From positions 1,674,001 through 1,738,000 of the forward strand of contig NZ_FNTJ01000002.1 of NCBI RefSeq assembly GCF_900105185.1: 64,000 bases of DNA, given 5' to 3'. This document shows, in pieces, positions 38,780-45,692 of the stretch (position 1 is its first letter; every line of letters starts with the position of its first letter). The notes beneath the pieces are model-generated. The model was not told where the DNA came from. It was given only the letters and a program-made list of their open reading frames with translations, and did no database searches. The DNA is from Pseudomonas saponiphila. GTDB taxonomy: Bacteria; Pseudomonadota; Gammaproteobacteria; Pseudomonadales; Pseudomonadaceae. The position numbers and the translations under genes are program-made.

Positions 38780-39033
38780 AGCTGGTGCCCCTCCATGATC
38801 ATGCCGTAGTGGAACCACCGACTTTTCTGTGTCTTGGGGTTGATCTCGCACAGTACCCCGGGACGCGACCAATGGACGCCGTGACCGATCACCTCGATAT
38901 CGCTTTTCCCGCGACCGACACTTACGCGCACGACGCAACCTATCGGCCACGCTTTTTTCACGGCCGTTGCCAGTGCGAGATTCGCTTCCTCGACGGCGTT
39001 CTGGCATGTCAATACAACATCGCGCTTGCTCAT
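38776..39033 (-). CDS. Hypothetical phage protein, 85 residues
   Basis: MSKRDVVLTCQNAVEEANLA... ending GMIMEGHQL. The start is preceded by AAGGAGG and overlaps the end of the upstream fragment as ATGA. The frame is intact, with an N-terminal amphipathic helix and a beta-rich C-terminal half (VVRVSVGRGKSDIEVIGHGVHW). I recognise no family. Context suggests an early phage gene. Confidence 0.6.
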   Translation of the reverse strand: MSKRDVVLTCQNAVEEANLALATAVKKAWPIGCVVRVSVGRGKSDIEVIGHGVHWSRPGVLCEINPKTQKSRWFHYGMIMEGHQL

Positions 39034-39119
39034 ACGGCCTCCTTAAACTGCTCGGTTTGGCGCCAAGGGTCATTTGCCCGTGCGAGGGCGGCCACCTGCC
39101 TGCGCATGGCGGCATTCAT
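39030..39119 (-). pseudogene. 3' remnant of a phage gene at the deletion junction
   Basis: A frame ending RRQVAALARANDPWRQTEQF and four further residues, with TGA at 39030-39032 overlapping the next start. The upstream part runs antisense into the truncated endolysin gene, so only the C-terminal end of the original gene seems to remain. The ATG at 39117-39119 may be fortuitous. Confidence 0.35.
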
Positions 39120-39537
39120 CGCGCAGATCGGCAACGAGTCCGGTCAGTTGCAGTGGGTGCGCGAGCTGGGCAGCGCTCAGTACCTTAGCAAGTACGACAC
39201 CGGCATCCTGGCCAAGCGCTTGGGCAACACACCCGAGGCGGACGGCGACGGGCAGAAGTACGGGGGCAGGGGGCTGATTCAGATCACGGGCCGCGCCAAC
39301 TACGAAGCCTGCAGCGAAGCGCTGTTCGGCGATGCTCGACTGCTCAACACCCCCGAACTACTGGACACCCCAGTCTATGCCGCGCTGTCGGCGGGTTGGT
39401 TCTGGCAGCGGGCAGGGCTGAATACCCTGGCCGATAAGGGCGACTTCCTCACCATCACCAAGCGCATCAACGGCGGAACCAACAGCTTGGCGGATCGCGA
39501 GGCGCTGTATCTGCGTGCATTGAAGGTGCTGCCTTGA
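39106..39537 (+). pseudogene. GH19-type endolysin lacking its N-terminus
   Basis: The frame reads MAAFIAQIGNESGQLQWVRE, then YGGRGLIQITGRANYEACS and AALSAGWFWQRAGLN, the core of phage GH19 (chitinase-like) endolysins that cut peptidoglycan. The usual 30-40 residues before this point are missing. The frame upstream of 39106 is open but reads antisense to small phage genes. The catalytic glutamate is present in NESG (usually HESG). The protein is probably non-functional or poorly folded. It sits before the spanin pair, as in intact phages. Confidence 0.75.
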
Positions 39538-40055
39538 AGGCCACGGGCTTGTTGTTGCCGGTCCTGGCCCTGGTGCTGGGGTTTGCCCTGTGCGGTTGGC
39601 TGGCCTGGACGTGGCAGGCCAACGCCTACGGCAAGGATCTAGCAGAGCAGGCCGATGCGTACAGCAGGGACTGCGGGCAGGCCGCCGCTGCGGTGATTAA
39701 CTGGCAGGAAATCCAGCAGGCCGCCCGCCGCGCCCTGGAGGATCGCCGGCAGGCGAATGACGACATCCATTACAAGGAACTGCGCGATGCTCAAACGGAC
39801 CAGGCTCGCCTGTGTGACCGGCTTGCTACTGCTGATGTCCGGCTGTCAGTCGTACTCGTCTCCACCGAACCCACCAGCGGCTGCTCAGTGCCAACCACCA
39901 CCGCCACCGGCCGCGTGGTTCATGGCCCCGCAAGAGCCCAACTTGACCGAAAGCATACTCAACGAGTTATTAGGATCACCGATGCCGGCGACCAAGGATT
40001 GATCGCCCTGCGGGCCTGTCAGGTATACGCAAAAGAAGTCTCTAGCGTGAAGTAG
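39534..40055 (+). CDS. Inner-membrane spanin Rz
   Basis: A 173-residue Rz-type i-spanin. It starts with TTG overlapping the endolysin stop as TTGA. One N-terminal membrane helix (LLLPVLALVLGFALCGWLAW) is followed by a charged coiled-coil periplasmic region (QAARRALEDRRQANDDIHYK). With Rz1 it would fuse inner and outer membranes in the last step of lysis. The gene looks intact although its endolysin partner is truncated. Confidence 0.82.
   Translation: MKATGLLLPVLALVLGFALCGWLAWTWQANAYGKDLAEQADAYSRDCGQAAAAVINWQEIQQAARRALEDRRQANDDIHYKELRDAQTDQARLCDRLATADVRLSVVLVSTEPTSGCSVPTTTATGRVVHGPARAQLDRKHTQRVIRITDAGDQGLIALRACQVYAKEVSSVK
39787..40002 (+). CDS. Outer-membrane spanin lipoprotein Rz1, nested in Rz
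   Basis: A 71-residue lipoprotein encoded wholly inside Rz in another frame, the classical nested arrangement. It has a signal peptide (LKRTRLACVTGLLLLMSGC) with lipobox LMSGC, then a proline-rich stretch (PPNPPAAAQCQPPPPPAAW). It is the o-spanin partner of Rz. Confidence 0.82.
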   Translation: MLKRTRLACVTGLLLLMSGCQSYSSPPNPPAAAQCQPPPPPAAWFMAPQEPNLTESILNELLGSPMPATKD

Positions 40056-40067
40056 CAGAGGCTACCG

Positions 40068-40099
40068 GTTGGGGGCGTTGGCCTGTTTGAGCCCCCAAC
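40068..40099 (+). terminator. Stem-loop after the lysis cassette
   Basis: GTTGGGGGC / GCCCCCAAC, a nine-base-pair stem, about 12 bases after the Rz stop. No T-run follows, so its role as terminator is uncertain. The DNA becomes clearly AT-rich from about 40130. Confidence 0.4.
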
Positions 40100-40208
40100 T
40101 GCTCGGCCTGCAAATCTGGCCCAGCTTATGCGTGAGAGATTTTTCTGGTTTAGTACAGAGAAGTTATAGATAATTGACGATTAACAATATGTCCCGTTAG
40201 AGATTCCT

Positions 40209-41345
40209 ATGAGTGTTCAATCTGTAAGGAAGTATGATTACATAGATGCAATAAGAGGATTGGCAATAGTATTAGTGGTCATGACTCATGCATCACAATA
40301 TGTAAAGCCTTTGTCGGATTTGCTTCTGCGCATCATGGAGGAGGGAGCTCGTGGGGTTCAGCTATTTTACGTTGCAAGCGCTGTTACATTGTGCATGTCT
40401 TGGTCAGCGAGAAAGTCCCATGAACAAAGTCCTATTTTAAACTTTTATATACGTAGGTTTTTTCGAATCGCGCCAATGTTTTATTTAGCGATGATAGGTT
40501 ATTTGATTCTTAACGGGGTTGCCGCTACTTACTGGGCCCCAAACGGGATTGAATGGTGGTTTGTTCCTGTTACGGCGTTGTTTCTACACGGCTTCCATCC
40601 TGAGACAATCAACTCCGTTGTCCCAGGTGGTTGGTCCATAGCGGTAGAGATGACGTTTTATCTTGTTTTCCCATTTCTTATGCGATTCCGAAAGGCTTAC
40701 TATTTTTTAGGCGTGTTGCTGGTTTGTGTTTTGCTGCAGCGCCTCAATAGCTATGTGTCTGTAAGGGTTTTTCCCTACCCGCCAGGACAGGAATACATGG
40801 CAGTGAATTTTTCGGTGTTGAATTTTATCAGCCAGGCGCCAGTATTTCTGATGGGTGTCTTTGCCTACCTGTTTCTGACCAGGGCTAGGGTGAGTGATGC
40901 AAAGATGCTCATCGTTGGTGGGCTTCTGTTTTGCTTCCTTTCTGTGAAATTTTGGACGCTTTCACATAAGCCGGTATCCCATCACGTTTATGCGGGTGCT
41001 ATGTTCGCTGTATTATTTGTCTTGGTTGCCTATTATCCCGTAAGGATATTGGTCAATAAATTCATGATCGGCCTTGGTAAGCTGAGCTTCAGCATGTACC
41101 TGACGCACTTTGCAGTTTTGAGCCTTTTTACTAAGCTTGGAGTTGTGTCACTTCTAGGAAATGGCAATAAGGAAAGCGTAGTGTATTGTTTTTTGGTGCT
41201 GATAGTCTCGGCAGGTGTATCGCTACTGACCTATAACTTTATCGAAAAACCGGGCGTTTCCCTTGGTCGCCGTTTGATTGAGCGGCTAGAGGGAGCGAAT
41301 GCGAACCCAATAATTGATAGCAAGGCTGTGGAGTCAGTTAAATAA
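40209..41345 (+). CDS. Acyltransferase family 3 membrane protein (OafA-like O-acetyltransferase)
   Basis: A 378-residue protein with about ten membrane segments. It has the family start IDAIRGLAIVLVVMTHASQY and the conserved arginine-containing stretch FYIRRFFRIAPMFYL. GGWSIAVEMTFYLVFPFLMR is the family E-x-x-F-Y region. Such enzymes acetylate O-antigen or other surface sugars and are common as phage cargo that converts serotype. Base composition and codons are much more AT-rich than the neighbours, which points to recent transfer. The gene is intact and lies just outside the lysis cassette. Confidence 0.85.
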   Translation: MSVQSVRKYDYIDAIRGLAIVLVVMTHASQYVKPLSDLLLRIMEEGARGVQLFYVASAVTLCMSWSARKSHEQSPILNFYIRRFFRIAPMFYLAMIGYLILNGVAATYWAPNGIEWWFVPVTALFLHGFHPETINSVVPGGWSIAVEMTFYLVFPFLMRFRKAYYFLGVLLVCVLLQRLNSYVSVRVFPYPPGQEYMAVNFSVLNFISQAPVFLMGVFAYLFLTRARVSDAKMLIVGGLLFCFLSVKFWTLSHKPVSHHVYAGAMFAVLFVLVAYYPVRILVNKFMIGLGKLSFSMYLTHFAVLSLFTKLGVVSLLGNGNKESVVYCFLVLIVSAGVSLLTYNFIEKPGVSLGRRLIERLEGANANPIIDSKAVESVK

Positions 41346-41669
41346 GTACAGTTGAGCCTGCGTCATTTGGCGCAGGCGTTGGAGTGTGAATGGAAGTTAA
41401 TGCGGCTGTAGTTAATCTTTAAATTTTCTCATTCAAGCTAGATACTTCCGTAAGGGCGCGTATTCACGTTGCCCGTTCTGTCTGTTTACCAGACCTCGTA
41501 TACAGTTTTTCCGTCGAAACAAAAGAAGCGGCCGCTCTGGATGCGTCAACATTCGCGCTGCCACTGTCCCTGCAGATTGTCCCAGCAAGTCCAGCCAAGG
41601 CTCCTGCTTCGTGCACAAAGTGCAGCGAGCCTAGTGCTGTTTATCCATACAGAAAAGGTCTTGCATTAT
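41346..41669. other. 324-bp region without a supported gene
   Basis: Contains a seven-base-pair hairpin GCCTGCG/CGCAGGC at 41356-41377 just after the acyltransferase, likely its terminator. A stretch of mixed composition with several short open frames follows. None has a ribosome site or recognisable protein. It may be decayed phage sequence. Confidence 0.6.
41356..41377 (+). terminator. Hairpin after the acyltransferase
   Basis: GCCTGCG, loop TCATTTGG, CGCAGGC, starting 11 bases after the stop; no T-run. Confidence 0.4.
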
Positions 41670-42186
41670 ATGTCCACCCCCCATCGTTCCTTGGATGGGC
41701 GGCAAACGCCGCCTGGCCGACCGCTTTATCCCGCTTTTTCCACCCCATGAGTGCTACGTCGAAGTCTTCGCCGGCGGTGCCGCGCTTTACTTCATGCGTC
41801 CCCAGGCCGCTCCGGTTGAAGTCCTCAACGACATCAATGGTGATTTGGTGACGCTGTACCGCGTCGTGCAGAACCACTTAGAAAAATTCGTGCGCCAGTT
41901 CAAATGGGCGCTCAGCTCCTGCCAGGTGTTCGAGTGGCAGAAGATGGCGCCTCCTGAAACCCTTACGGACATCCAGCGTGCTGCCCGATTTTTCTACCAG
42001 CAGCATCATGCACTTGCCGGCAAGGTGGCTGGACAGACGTTCGGCACTGCGACGACCGGCCCGGCCATTAACCTGCTGCGGATCGAGGAGAACCTGTCTG
42101 CGGCGTGGCAGCGTTTGTCCGGCACTTATGTTGAAAACCTGGGCTGGCTTGAATGTGTCGAGCGCTACGACTGTGCACAACACTAG
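41670..42186 (+). pseudogene. D12-class N6-adenine DNA methyltransferase, frameshifted and 3'-truncated
   Basis: From 41695 the frame reads MGGKRRLADRFIPLFPPHE, then YVEVFAGGAALYF (SAM-binding FxGG) and EVLNDINGDLV, the Dam/D12 methylase N-terminal half. The natural start is ATG 41670 (MSTP...). A six-C run puts it out of frame; with one C fewer it reads MSTPIVPWMGGKRR. The protein ends early after NLGWLECVERYD with CAQH and a stop, losing the DPPY catalytic motif. Both defects make it inactive. Confidence 0.8.
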
Positions 42187-42357
42187 GCCGCAGAATTTAC
42201 TGCGACAGGCGCGTGGAAGGTTGCGAGAAGCTGTCTAAACCCCCCCTGCTAACCATCCTGGTTTTGCTAGCCGAAATACGACCTAAAGGCAGCAAAGGTT
42301 TTAGATAAAACCCTATATAAATTATTGTTTTTTAAGGAATTAGTGCGCTGGCATTCA
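42187..42357. other. Right-end sequence of the integrated element
   Basis: AT-rich, with a perfect dyad GGTTTTAGATAAAACC at 42297-42312 and an AACC...GGTT pair near 42250-42265. These could be integrase arm sites or a terminator. No gene is seen. Confidence 0.4.
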
Positions 42358-42411
42358 CTAGTGCTGCATCATCGGCGTGTGGGAGGACAGATCGGAGGTA
42401 TTTTTACTCAT
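42358..42411 (-). pseudogene. mutS: Displaced original 5' end of mutS
   Basis: On the minus strand ATG at 42409-42411 opens [17 protein letters not shown] and stops at TAG (42358-42360). Ten residues ([10 protein letters not shown]) match the present mutS N-terminus at 36911-36942. This is the chromosomal start codon and leader that belonged to mutS before integration, now cut off after codon 16. Confidence 0.85.
42362..42382. other. Attachment site, tailocin-side copy
   Basis: TGCTGCATCAT identical to 36910-36920, with 19 of 21 bases matching over the longer stretch. It lies inside the displaced mutS codons. Confidence 0.8.
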
Positions 42412-42540
42412 TGGGTATTTAGGCGGATTCGTTGAATGGGTGAAGCAAAGGAGCGCTGGGCTCGGCTTTTTGCAGATGGCGGCAAGGTTACCATGGGCGC
42501 CCCGGGCTCGCAGACTCCAAGGCACTACCGCGTTTGTCCG

Positions 42541-42607
42541 GTAAATGCATTACGTTTATGCAAAACAGCATTTGTCATTGAGAAAAAGTTCAAGCAATAT
42601 GCGTTCT
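42541..42607. promoter_or_regulatory. Candidate operators upstream of prtR
   Basis: The sequence just before and at the prtR start contains AATGCATT, TTATGCAAAA, TATGCGTTCTATGCAAAT and ACGCAAT. These are related to the TGCAT repeats at the tailocin late promoter. This suggests that PrtR also binds its own control region. Confidence 0.45.
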
Positions 42608-43345
42608 ATGCAAATACGCAATGTTTCTACCGTCTTAAGAGAGCTGCTGGAGCGTGACGGAATCTCCCCCACGGAGCTTCACCGCCGCACCGGTGTGCCT
42701 CAATCCACCCTCTCGCGGATTCTCAGCGGGAAGATCGTCGATCCCTCGGATAAGCACATCTCGCGGATCGCCGAATACTTCCAGGTGAGCACCGATCAAC
42801 TGCGTGGGCGCGTGGACATCGCGCCTGCCCGCGCGGCGGCCCCCCGTGACGAGATTCATTCGGAACTCAAGGACATAAGCCTGTGGGACGACGATACCCC
42901 TGTCGATGACGACGAGGTGTCGGTTCCCTTTCTGCGTGAGGTTGAATTGGCTGCTGGATCAGGAAGATTCGTCATCGAGGAAAGCGAGCGCGCCAGCCTG
43001 CGCTTCGGCAAGCGCAGCCTGCGGCACAACGGCGTGCAGTTCGATCAGGCCAAGTGCGTCACGGTGCGCGGCAACAGCATGTTGCCGGTGCTGCGCGATG
43101 GGGCCACGGTCGGGGTCAATGCTGGCAAATGTGCGATTGGCGACATCATCGATGGCGACCTCTACGCGATCAACCACAATGGCCAGTTGCGGGTGAAGCA
43201 GCTGTATCGCCTGCCCACCGGGATTCGCTTGCGCAGTTTCAACCGCGACGAGCACCCGGACGAGGACTACAGCTTCCAGGAGATCCAGGAGGAGCAGATC
43301 AGCATCCTCGGTCACGTCTTCTGGTGGGGCATGTACGCCCGCTAA
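42599..43345 (+). CDS. prtR: PrtR-like repressor of the tailocin cluster (LexA/CI-type)
   Basis: A 248-residue repressor. An N-terminal helix-turn-helix (GISPTELHRRTGVPQSTLSR, residues 21-40) is joined to a C-terminal S24 peptidase-like domain. The predicted self-cleavage site is A119-G120 in VELAAGSGRF. The catalytic serine is S160 in VRGNSMLP and the lysine K200 in GQLRVKQLY. RecA activation would thus release the tailocin genes after DNA damage. The start could be 42599 or 42608; an upstream extension to 42545 reads the operator region. No PrtN-type activator is visible next to it. Confidence 0.9.
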   Translation: MRSMQIRNVSTVLRELLERDGISPTELHRRTGVPQSTLSRILSGKIVDPSDKHISRIAEYFQVSTDQLRGRVDIAPARAAAPRDEIHSELKDISLWDDDTPVDDDEVSVPFLREVELAAGSGRFVIEESERASLRFGKRSLRHNGVQFDQAKCVTVRGNSMLPVLRDGATVGVNAGKCAIGDIIDGDLYAINHNGQLRVKQLYRLPTGIRLRSFNRDEHPDEDYSFQEIQEEQISILGHVFWWGMYAR

Positions 43346-43361
43346 GCCATCACCGTCAGAC

Positions 43362-43389
43362 AAAGCCCGCCACTGAGCGGGCTTTTTTT
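43362..43389 (+). terminator. prtR intrinsic terminator
   Basis: AAAGCCCGC, loop CACTGA, GCGGGCTTTTTTT: strong stem and seven-T run, 17 bases after the stop. Confidence 0.9.
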
Positions 43390-43413
43390 CGCCCTCGAAA
43401 AATCCTCCCACCC

Positions 43414-43504
43414 TGCATTTATGCGGGCTCCATGCGTTCGTGCAATTCGGCTGCATAAATAAATGCATTTACGCATTGACTGCATATGCATGAATGCATA
43501 TTAT
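43414..43504 (+). promoter_or_regulatory. Tailocin late promoter with TGCAT operator array
   Basis: A near-consensus promoter TTGACT (43476-43481), 17 bases, TATTAT (43499-43504). Around and between the boxes TGCAT/ATGCA recurs many times (CTGCATTTATGC, CTGCATAAATAAATGCATTTACGCATT, TGCATATGCATGAATGCATA). Dyads cover the spacer, where a bound repressor would block polymerase. PrtR is the obvious ligand. Confidence 0.75.
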
Positions 43505-43566
43505 CCATCTCAAGCCGTTCGACAACGGCTGCAACGACGCTCTTTAGTGGCAAAGCAAAGGCAGCG

Positions 43567-43728
43567 ATGAACCGGCCTCGACGGTTCAGAGGGTTGGCAA
43601 CTGACCCGGGTGTGCAGCGTAAAGCACCAGAAGCAGTTATCCGGCGGACAGGGTCGCGGCCGGAGGAACAATTTGAATGGGTCCGTACCGCACCAGTAGT
43701 GCCGAAAGACCAAGGTTTGCATTACTGA
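43567..43728 (+). CDS. Small ORF in the tailocin leader, 53 residues
   Basis: MNRPRRFRGLATDPGVQRKA... ending VPKDQGLHY, a basic protein without membrane segments. AAAGG lies a few bases before the ATG. It is the first open frame after the late promoter and is closed by an intrinsic terminator. It could be a real small regulator, a leader peptide or simply untranslated leader. I recognise no family. Confidence 0.35.
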   Translation: MNRPRRFRGLATDPGVQRKAPEAVIRRTGSRPEEQFEWVRTAPVVPKDQGLHY

Positions 43729-43730
43729 AA

Positions 43731-43752
43731 AGCCCGGGCGACCGGGCTTTTT
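43731..43752 (+). terminator. Intrinsic-terminator-like hairpin in the tailocin leader
   Basis: AGCCCGG, loop GCGA, CCGGGCT, then TTTT. It lies between the late promoter and the holin gene, so read-through or antitermination would be needed for the rest of the operon. Confidence 0.7.
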
Positions 43753-43863
43753 GGAATGCCTGCCTAACGTGGGCCGCCAACAGACAGGGACCCCTTGAAT
43801 CACCCTTTTCAGCTTTCTATCAACTGGCCATCTCGCTGGCCTCAATCCGCGCGGGAGACGTGA

Positions 43864-44214
43864 ATGACAAACGAGCAGCAAGCGTTGCTGGACATGCCGA
43901 TCTGGCTGGTCATCGTCCTGGCGCTGGTCGGTGGCGTTTCCGGGGAAATGTGGCGCGCCGACAAAGAGGGCGCCCGTGGCTGGTCGCTGCTGCGGCGCCT
44001 GGCTCTGCGCTCTGGAGCCTGCGTGGTCTGCGGGGTCTCGGCAATCATGCTGCTGTATGCCGCCGGCGTCTCGATCTGGACCGCCTGCGCCTTCGGTTGC
44101 CTGACCGCGATGGCCGGCGCCGACGTCGCCATCGGCCTCTACGAGCGCTGGGCGGCCAAGCGCATCGGGGTTTGCGAACCGCCCCCGCGGGATTCGAACC
44201 CGGATCAGCGTTGA
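43864..44214 (+). CDS. Tailocin holin
   Basis: A 116-residue membrane protein with three hydrophobic segments (PIWLVIVLALVGGVSG, SGACVVCGVSAIMLLYAAG, ACAFGCLTAMAGADVAIGLY) separated by charged loops. This resembles the holin at the head of R-pyocin clusters. It would open the inner membrane for tailocin release. Its hydrophilic C-terminus (PPPRDSNPDQR) is encoded by DNA that on the other strand looks like a tRNA T-arm. Confidence 0.82.
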   Translation: MTNEQQALLDMPIWLVIVLALVGGVSGEMWRADKEGARGWSLLRRLALRSGACVVCGVSAIMLLYAAGVSIWTACAFGCLTAMAGADVAIGLYERWAAKRIGVCEPPPRDSNPDQR

Positions 44215-44294
44215 CCCCGCGTCGCCTCCGGCCTTCAACACGCACCATCGGCCCCAGTGGCTGGGGCGCCTCGACCAGATTCAGGAACTACACA

Positions 44295-44816
44295 ATGAAT
44301 GAACTGACCCGGCTAAAAGACGCCATCACGTCCACGATCAAGCTGGCGATGCCGCAACTGCAGACGGTTGAGGCATTCCCCAAGATGCTCGAAGGCATCA
44401 CTGAACCGGCGCTCCACTACGCGATTACCGGCCTGGATCAGGCCGCCGACCCCGGCGATGGCCGCAGTTGCCTGCGGGCCACCTTCGAGGCGCGGGTCCG
44501 GGTTGATCCCGAACTGGCGCAGGCGCCTTTGCAGGCGGCCGTGCTGGCGGCGCAGTTGCTTGAGCTGTTGCGTTGCCAGCAGTGGAACCTGGACTTTGTT
44601 GAGGGGGCCACGGCGGTATGGGCCAAGCCTGCCGGAACGGCGGCGGATCCGGCTTATCGCGCCGAGTGGATCGTGCAGTGGCAGCAACTTGTCTACCTGG
44701 GCCAGGAACAATGGCCCTGGCCGGATCAACCGCCGGGCACGCTGGTGTTGGGCTTCAGCCCAGATACCGGACCCGGTCATGAGGACCGCTACCAGTCGCC
44801 GGAGCACATGGCGTGA
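44295..44816 (+). CDS. R-tailocin tail protein upstream of the spike (terminator/completion-like)
   Basis: A 173-residue protein, MNELTRLKDAITSTIKLAMP..., at the place where R-pyocin clusters carry a conserved protein before gpV. Size and position fit a tail terminator or completion protein, but I see no diagnostic motif. Its stop lies inside the ATGGCGTGA that also holds the gpV start, so the two are translationally coupled. Confidence 0.6.
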   Translation: MNELTRLKDAITSTIKLAMPQLQTVEAFPKMLEGITEPALHYAITGLDQAADPGDGRSCLRATFEARVRVDPELAQAPLQAAVLAAQLLELLRCQQWNLDFVEGATAVWAKPAGTAADPAYRAEWIVQWQQLVYLGQEQWPWPDQPPGTLVLGFSPDTGPGHEDRYQSPEHMA

Positions 44817-45403
44817 GTTACGTGTCTGCAAGCCACGACCGCATGATTGCCGGCCTGATCCTGCCTTGCAGCGTGGTCGGCGTGGATCTGGCTGCCGGGC
44901 TGGTCCGGGTGTCCGATGGCGCCGGCTGGACCAGCGCCTGGGTGCGCTGGCACAGCCAGGCCGCCGGCAAGGCCCGTCACTGGCGGGCGCCGAGCCTGGG
45001 GGAGCAGGGCGTGCTGATCAGCCCCAGCGGCGAGCCGGCCCAGGGCACCTTCGTTCCCGGGCTGTATGGCAATGCCGGTCCCCAGCCGGACAACCGCGAC
45101 CACGTCGAGGTCTGGCGTTTCGAAGATGGCGGCTCGCTGGTCTATGACTGGCAGGCCAAGCGCTACAGCATCAGCCTGCCCAGCGGCACGGTGAGCATTG
45201 AGGTCGGCGCCAGCTCGGCGCAGGTCACCGACAGCAGCATTACCGCCAAGGCCGACAGCATCACCTTGAGCGGAGCTATCACTTTGAATGGCGATGTGCA
45301 GATCAACGGTGGGAGCCTGAAGCACAACGGGGTCAACGTCGGTTCGACCCATACCCACTTGGGGGTGATGCCGGGCCCCGGGGCAACGGCCCCGCCGCAG
45401 TGA
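44813..45403 (+). CDS. Baseplate spike protein gpV
   Basis: A 196-residue P2 gpV-like protein. An N-terminal OB-fold (VVGVDLAAGLVRVSDGAGWT, then LGEQGVLISPSGE) is followed by a repetitive beta-helix (SITAKADSITLSGAITLNGD). The tip is HTHLGVMPGPGATAPP, where the HxH binds a metal in known spikes. It forms the membrane-piercing needle. It starts with GTG overlapping the preceding stop. Confidence 0.88.
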   Translation: MSYVSASHDRMIAGLILPCSVVGVDLAAGLVRVSDGAGWTSAWVRWHSQAAGKARHWRAPSLGEQGVLISPSGEPAQGTFVPGLYGNAGPQPDNRDHVEVWRFEDGGSLVYDWQAKRYSISLPSGTVSIEVGASSAQVTDSSITAKADSITLSGAITLNGDVQINGGSLKHNGVNVGSTHTHLGVMPGPGATAPPQ

Positions 45404-45448
45404 TCCTTGGCCCCATCGTCCTTACGACCCACCTATCACCCAAGCAAC

Positions 45449-45468
45449 CCGCCCAGAGCGGTTTTTTT
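45449..45468 (+). terminator. Weak hairpin with T-run between gpV and the next gene
   Basis: CCGC, five bases, GCGG and seven T residues. The four-base-pair stem is weak, but the layout repeats at other module borders of this operon. Confidence 0.35.
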
Positions 45469-45484
45469 CTACCCGGAGAATCCA

Positions 45485-45688
45485 ATGGCCATCCCCAAGA
45501 AAACCCCCGGTCGTCCGGCCGGCACCGGTGCTGTGGTGTTTCGCGACAGCCTCTACACCTCGCGCCATCTGATCCTGCCGGATGGCCGCCAATTGCCGGT
45601 GCTCCAGGGGCAGGTGTCGGTCAAGGCCGGCGACCGCGTTGCCCTGGACTACCTCGCCAGCCACCCGGATCTGCAAGCACAGGAGTAA
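45485..45688 (+). CDS. Small conserved tailocin protein between spike and gpW
   Basis: A 67-residue protein, MAIPKKTPGRPAGTGAVVFR then DSLYTSRHLILPDGRQLPVL. It is predicted to be beta-rich, without signal or membrane segment. AGAATCC and the preceding CCGGAGA provide the ribosome site. Its role is unknown; the position suggests a baseplate accessory protein. The gpW start follows four bases after its stop. Confidence 0.65.
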   Translation: MAIPKKTPGRPAGTGAVVFRDSLYTSRHLILPDGRQLPVLQGQVSVKAGDRVALDYLASHPDLQAQE

Positions 45689-45692
45689 GGCC

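Larger units (their letters stand above)
36910..42372. mobile_element. Degraded prophage-like element integrated in the 5' end of mutS
   Basis: About 5.5 kb between two copies of an 11-bp att core. The left part carries a minus-strand integrase, a DUF4224-type gene and small phage genes. The right part carries a plus-strand lysis cassette, an AT-rich acyltransferase and a broken DNA methylase. No replication, head or tail gene is present. Several genes are truncated or carry stop codons. This is a relic of a larger prophage in which recombination has joined an early-gene end to a late-gene end near 39.1 kb. Confidence 0.8.

Noticed and set aside
38785..39105. Upstream extension of the endolysin frame
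   Set aside because: This part reads antisense through the 85-residue early gene, which has a strong ribosome site; its residues do not resemble a GH19 N-terminus.
41433..41618. Minus-strand frame of 61 residues, and a plus-strand Cys-containing frame, considered as a Com-like zinc finger gene
   Set aside because: Cysteine spacing does not fit the known zinc-ribbon pattern and no start or ribosome site supports it.
42436..42657. 73-residue plus-strand frame before prtR
   Set aside because: It overlaps the prtR start and operators in another frame, lacks a clear ribosome site and looks non-protein-like at its end.
44178..44214. Possible functional tRNA gene
   Set aside because: Only a T-arm-like segment is present; no D-arm, anticodon arm or full acceptor stem can be built.
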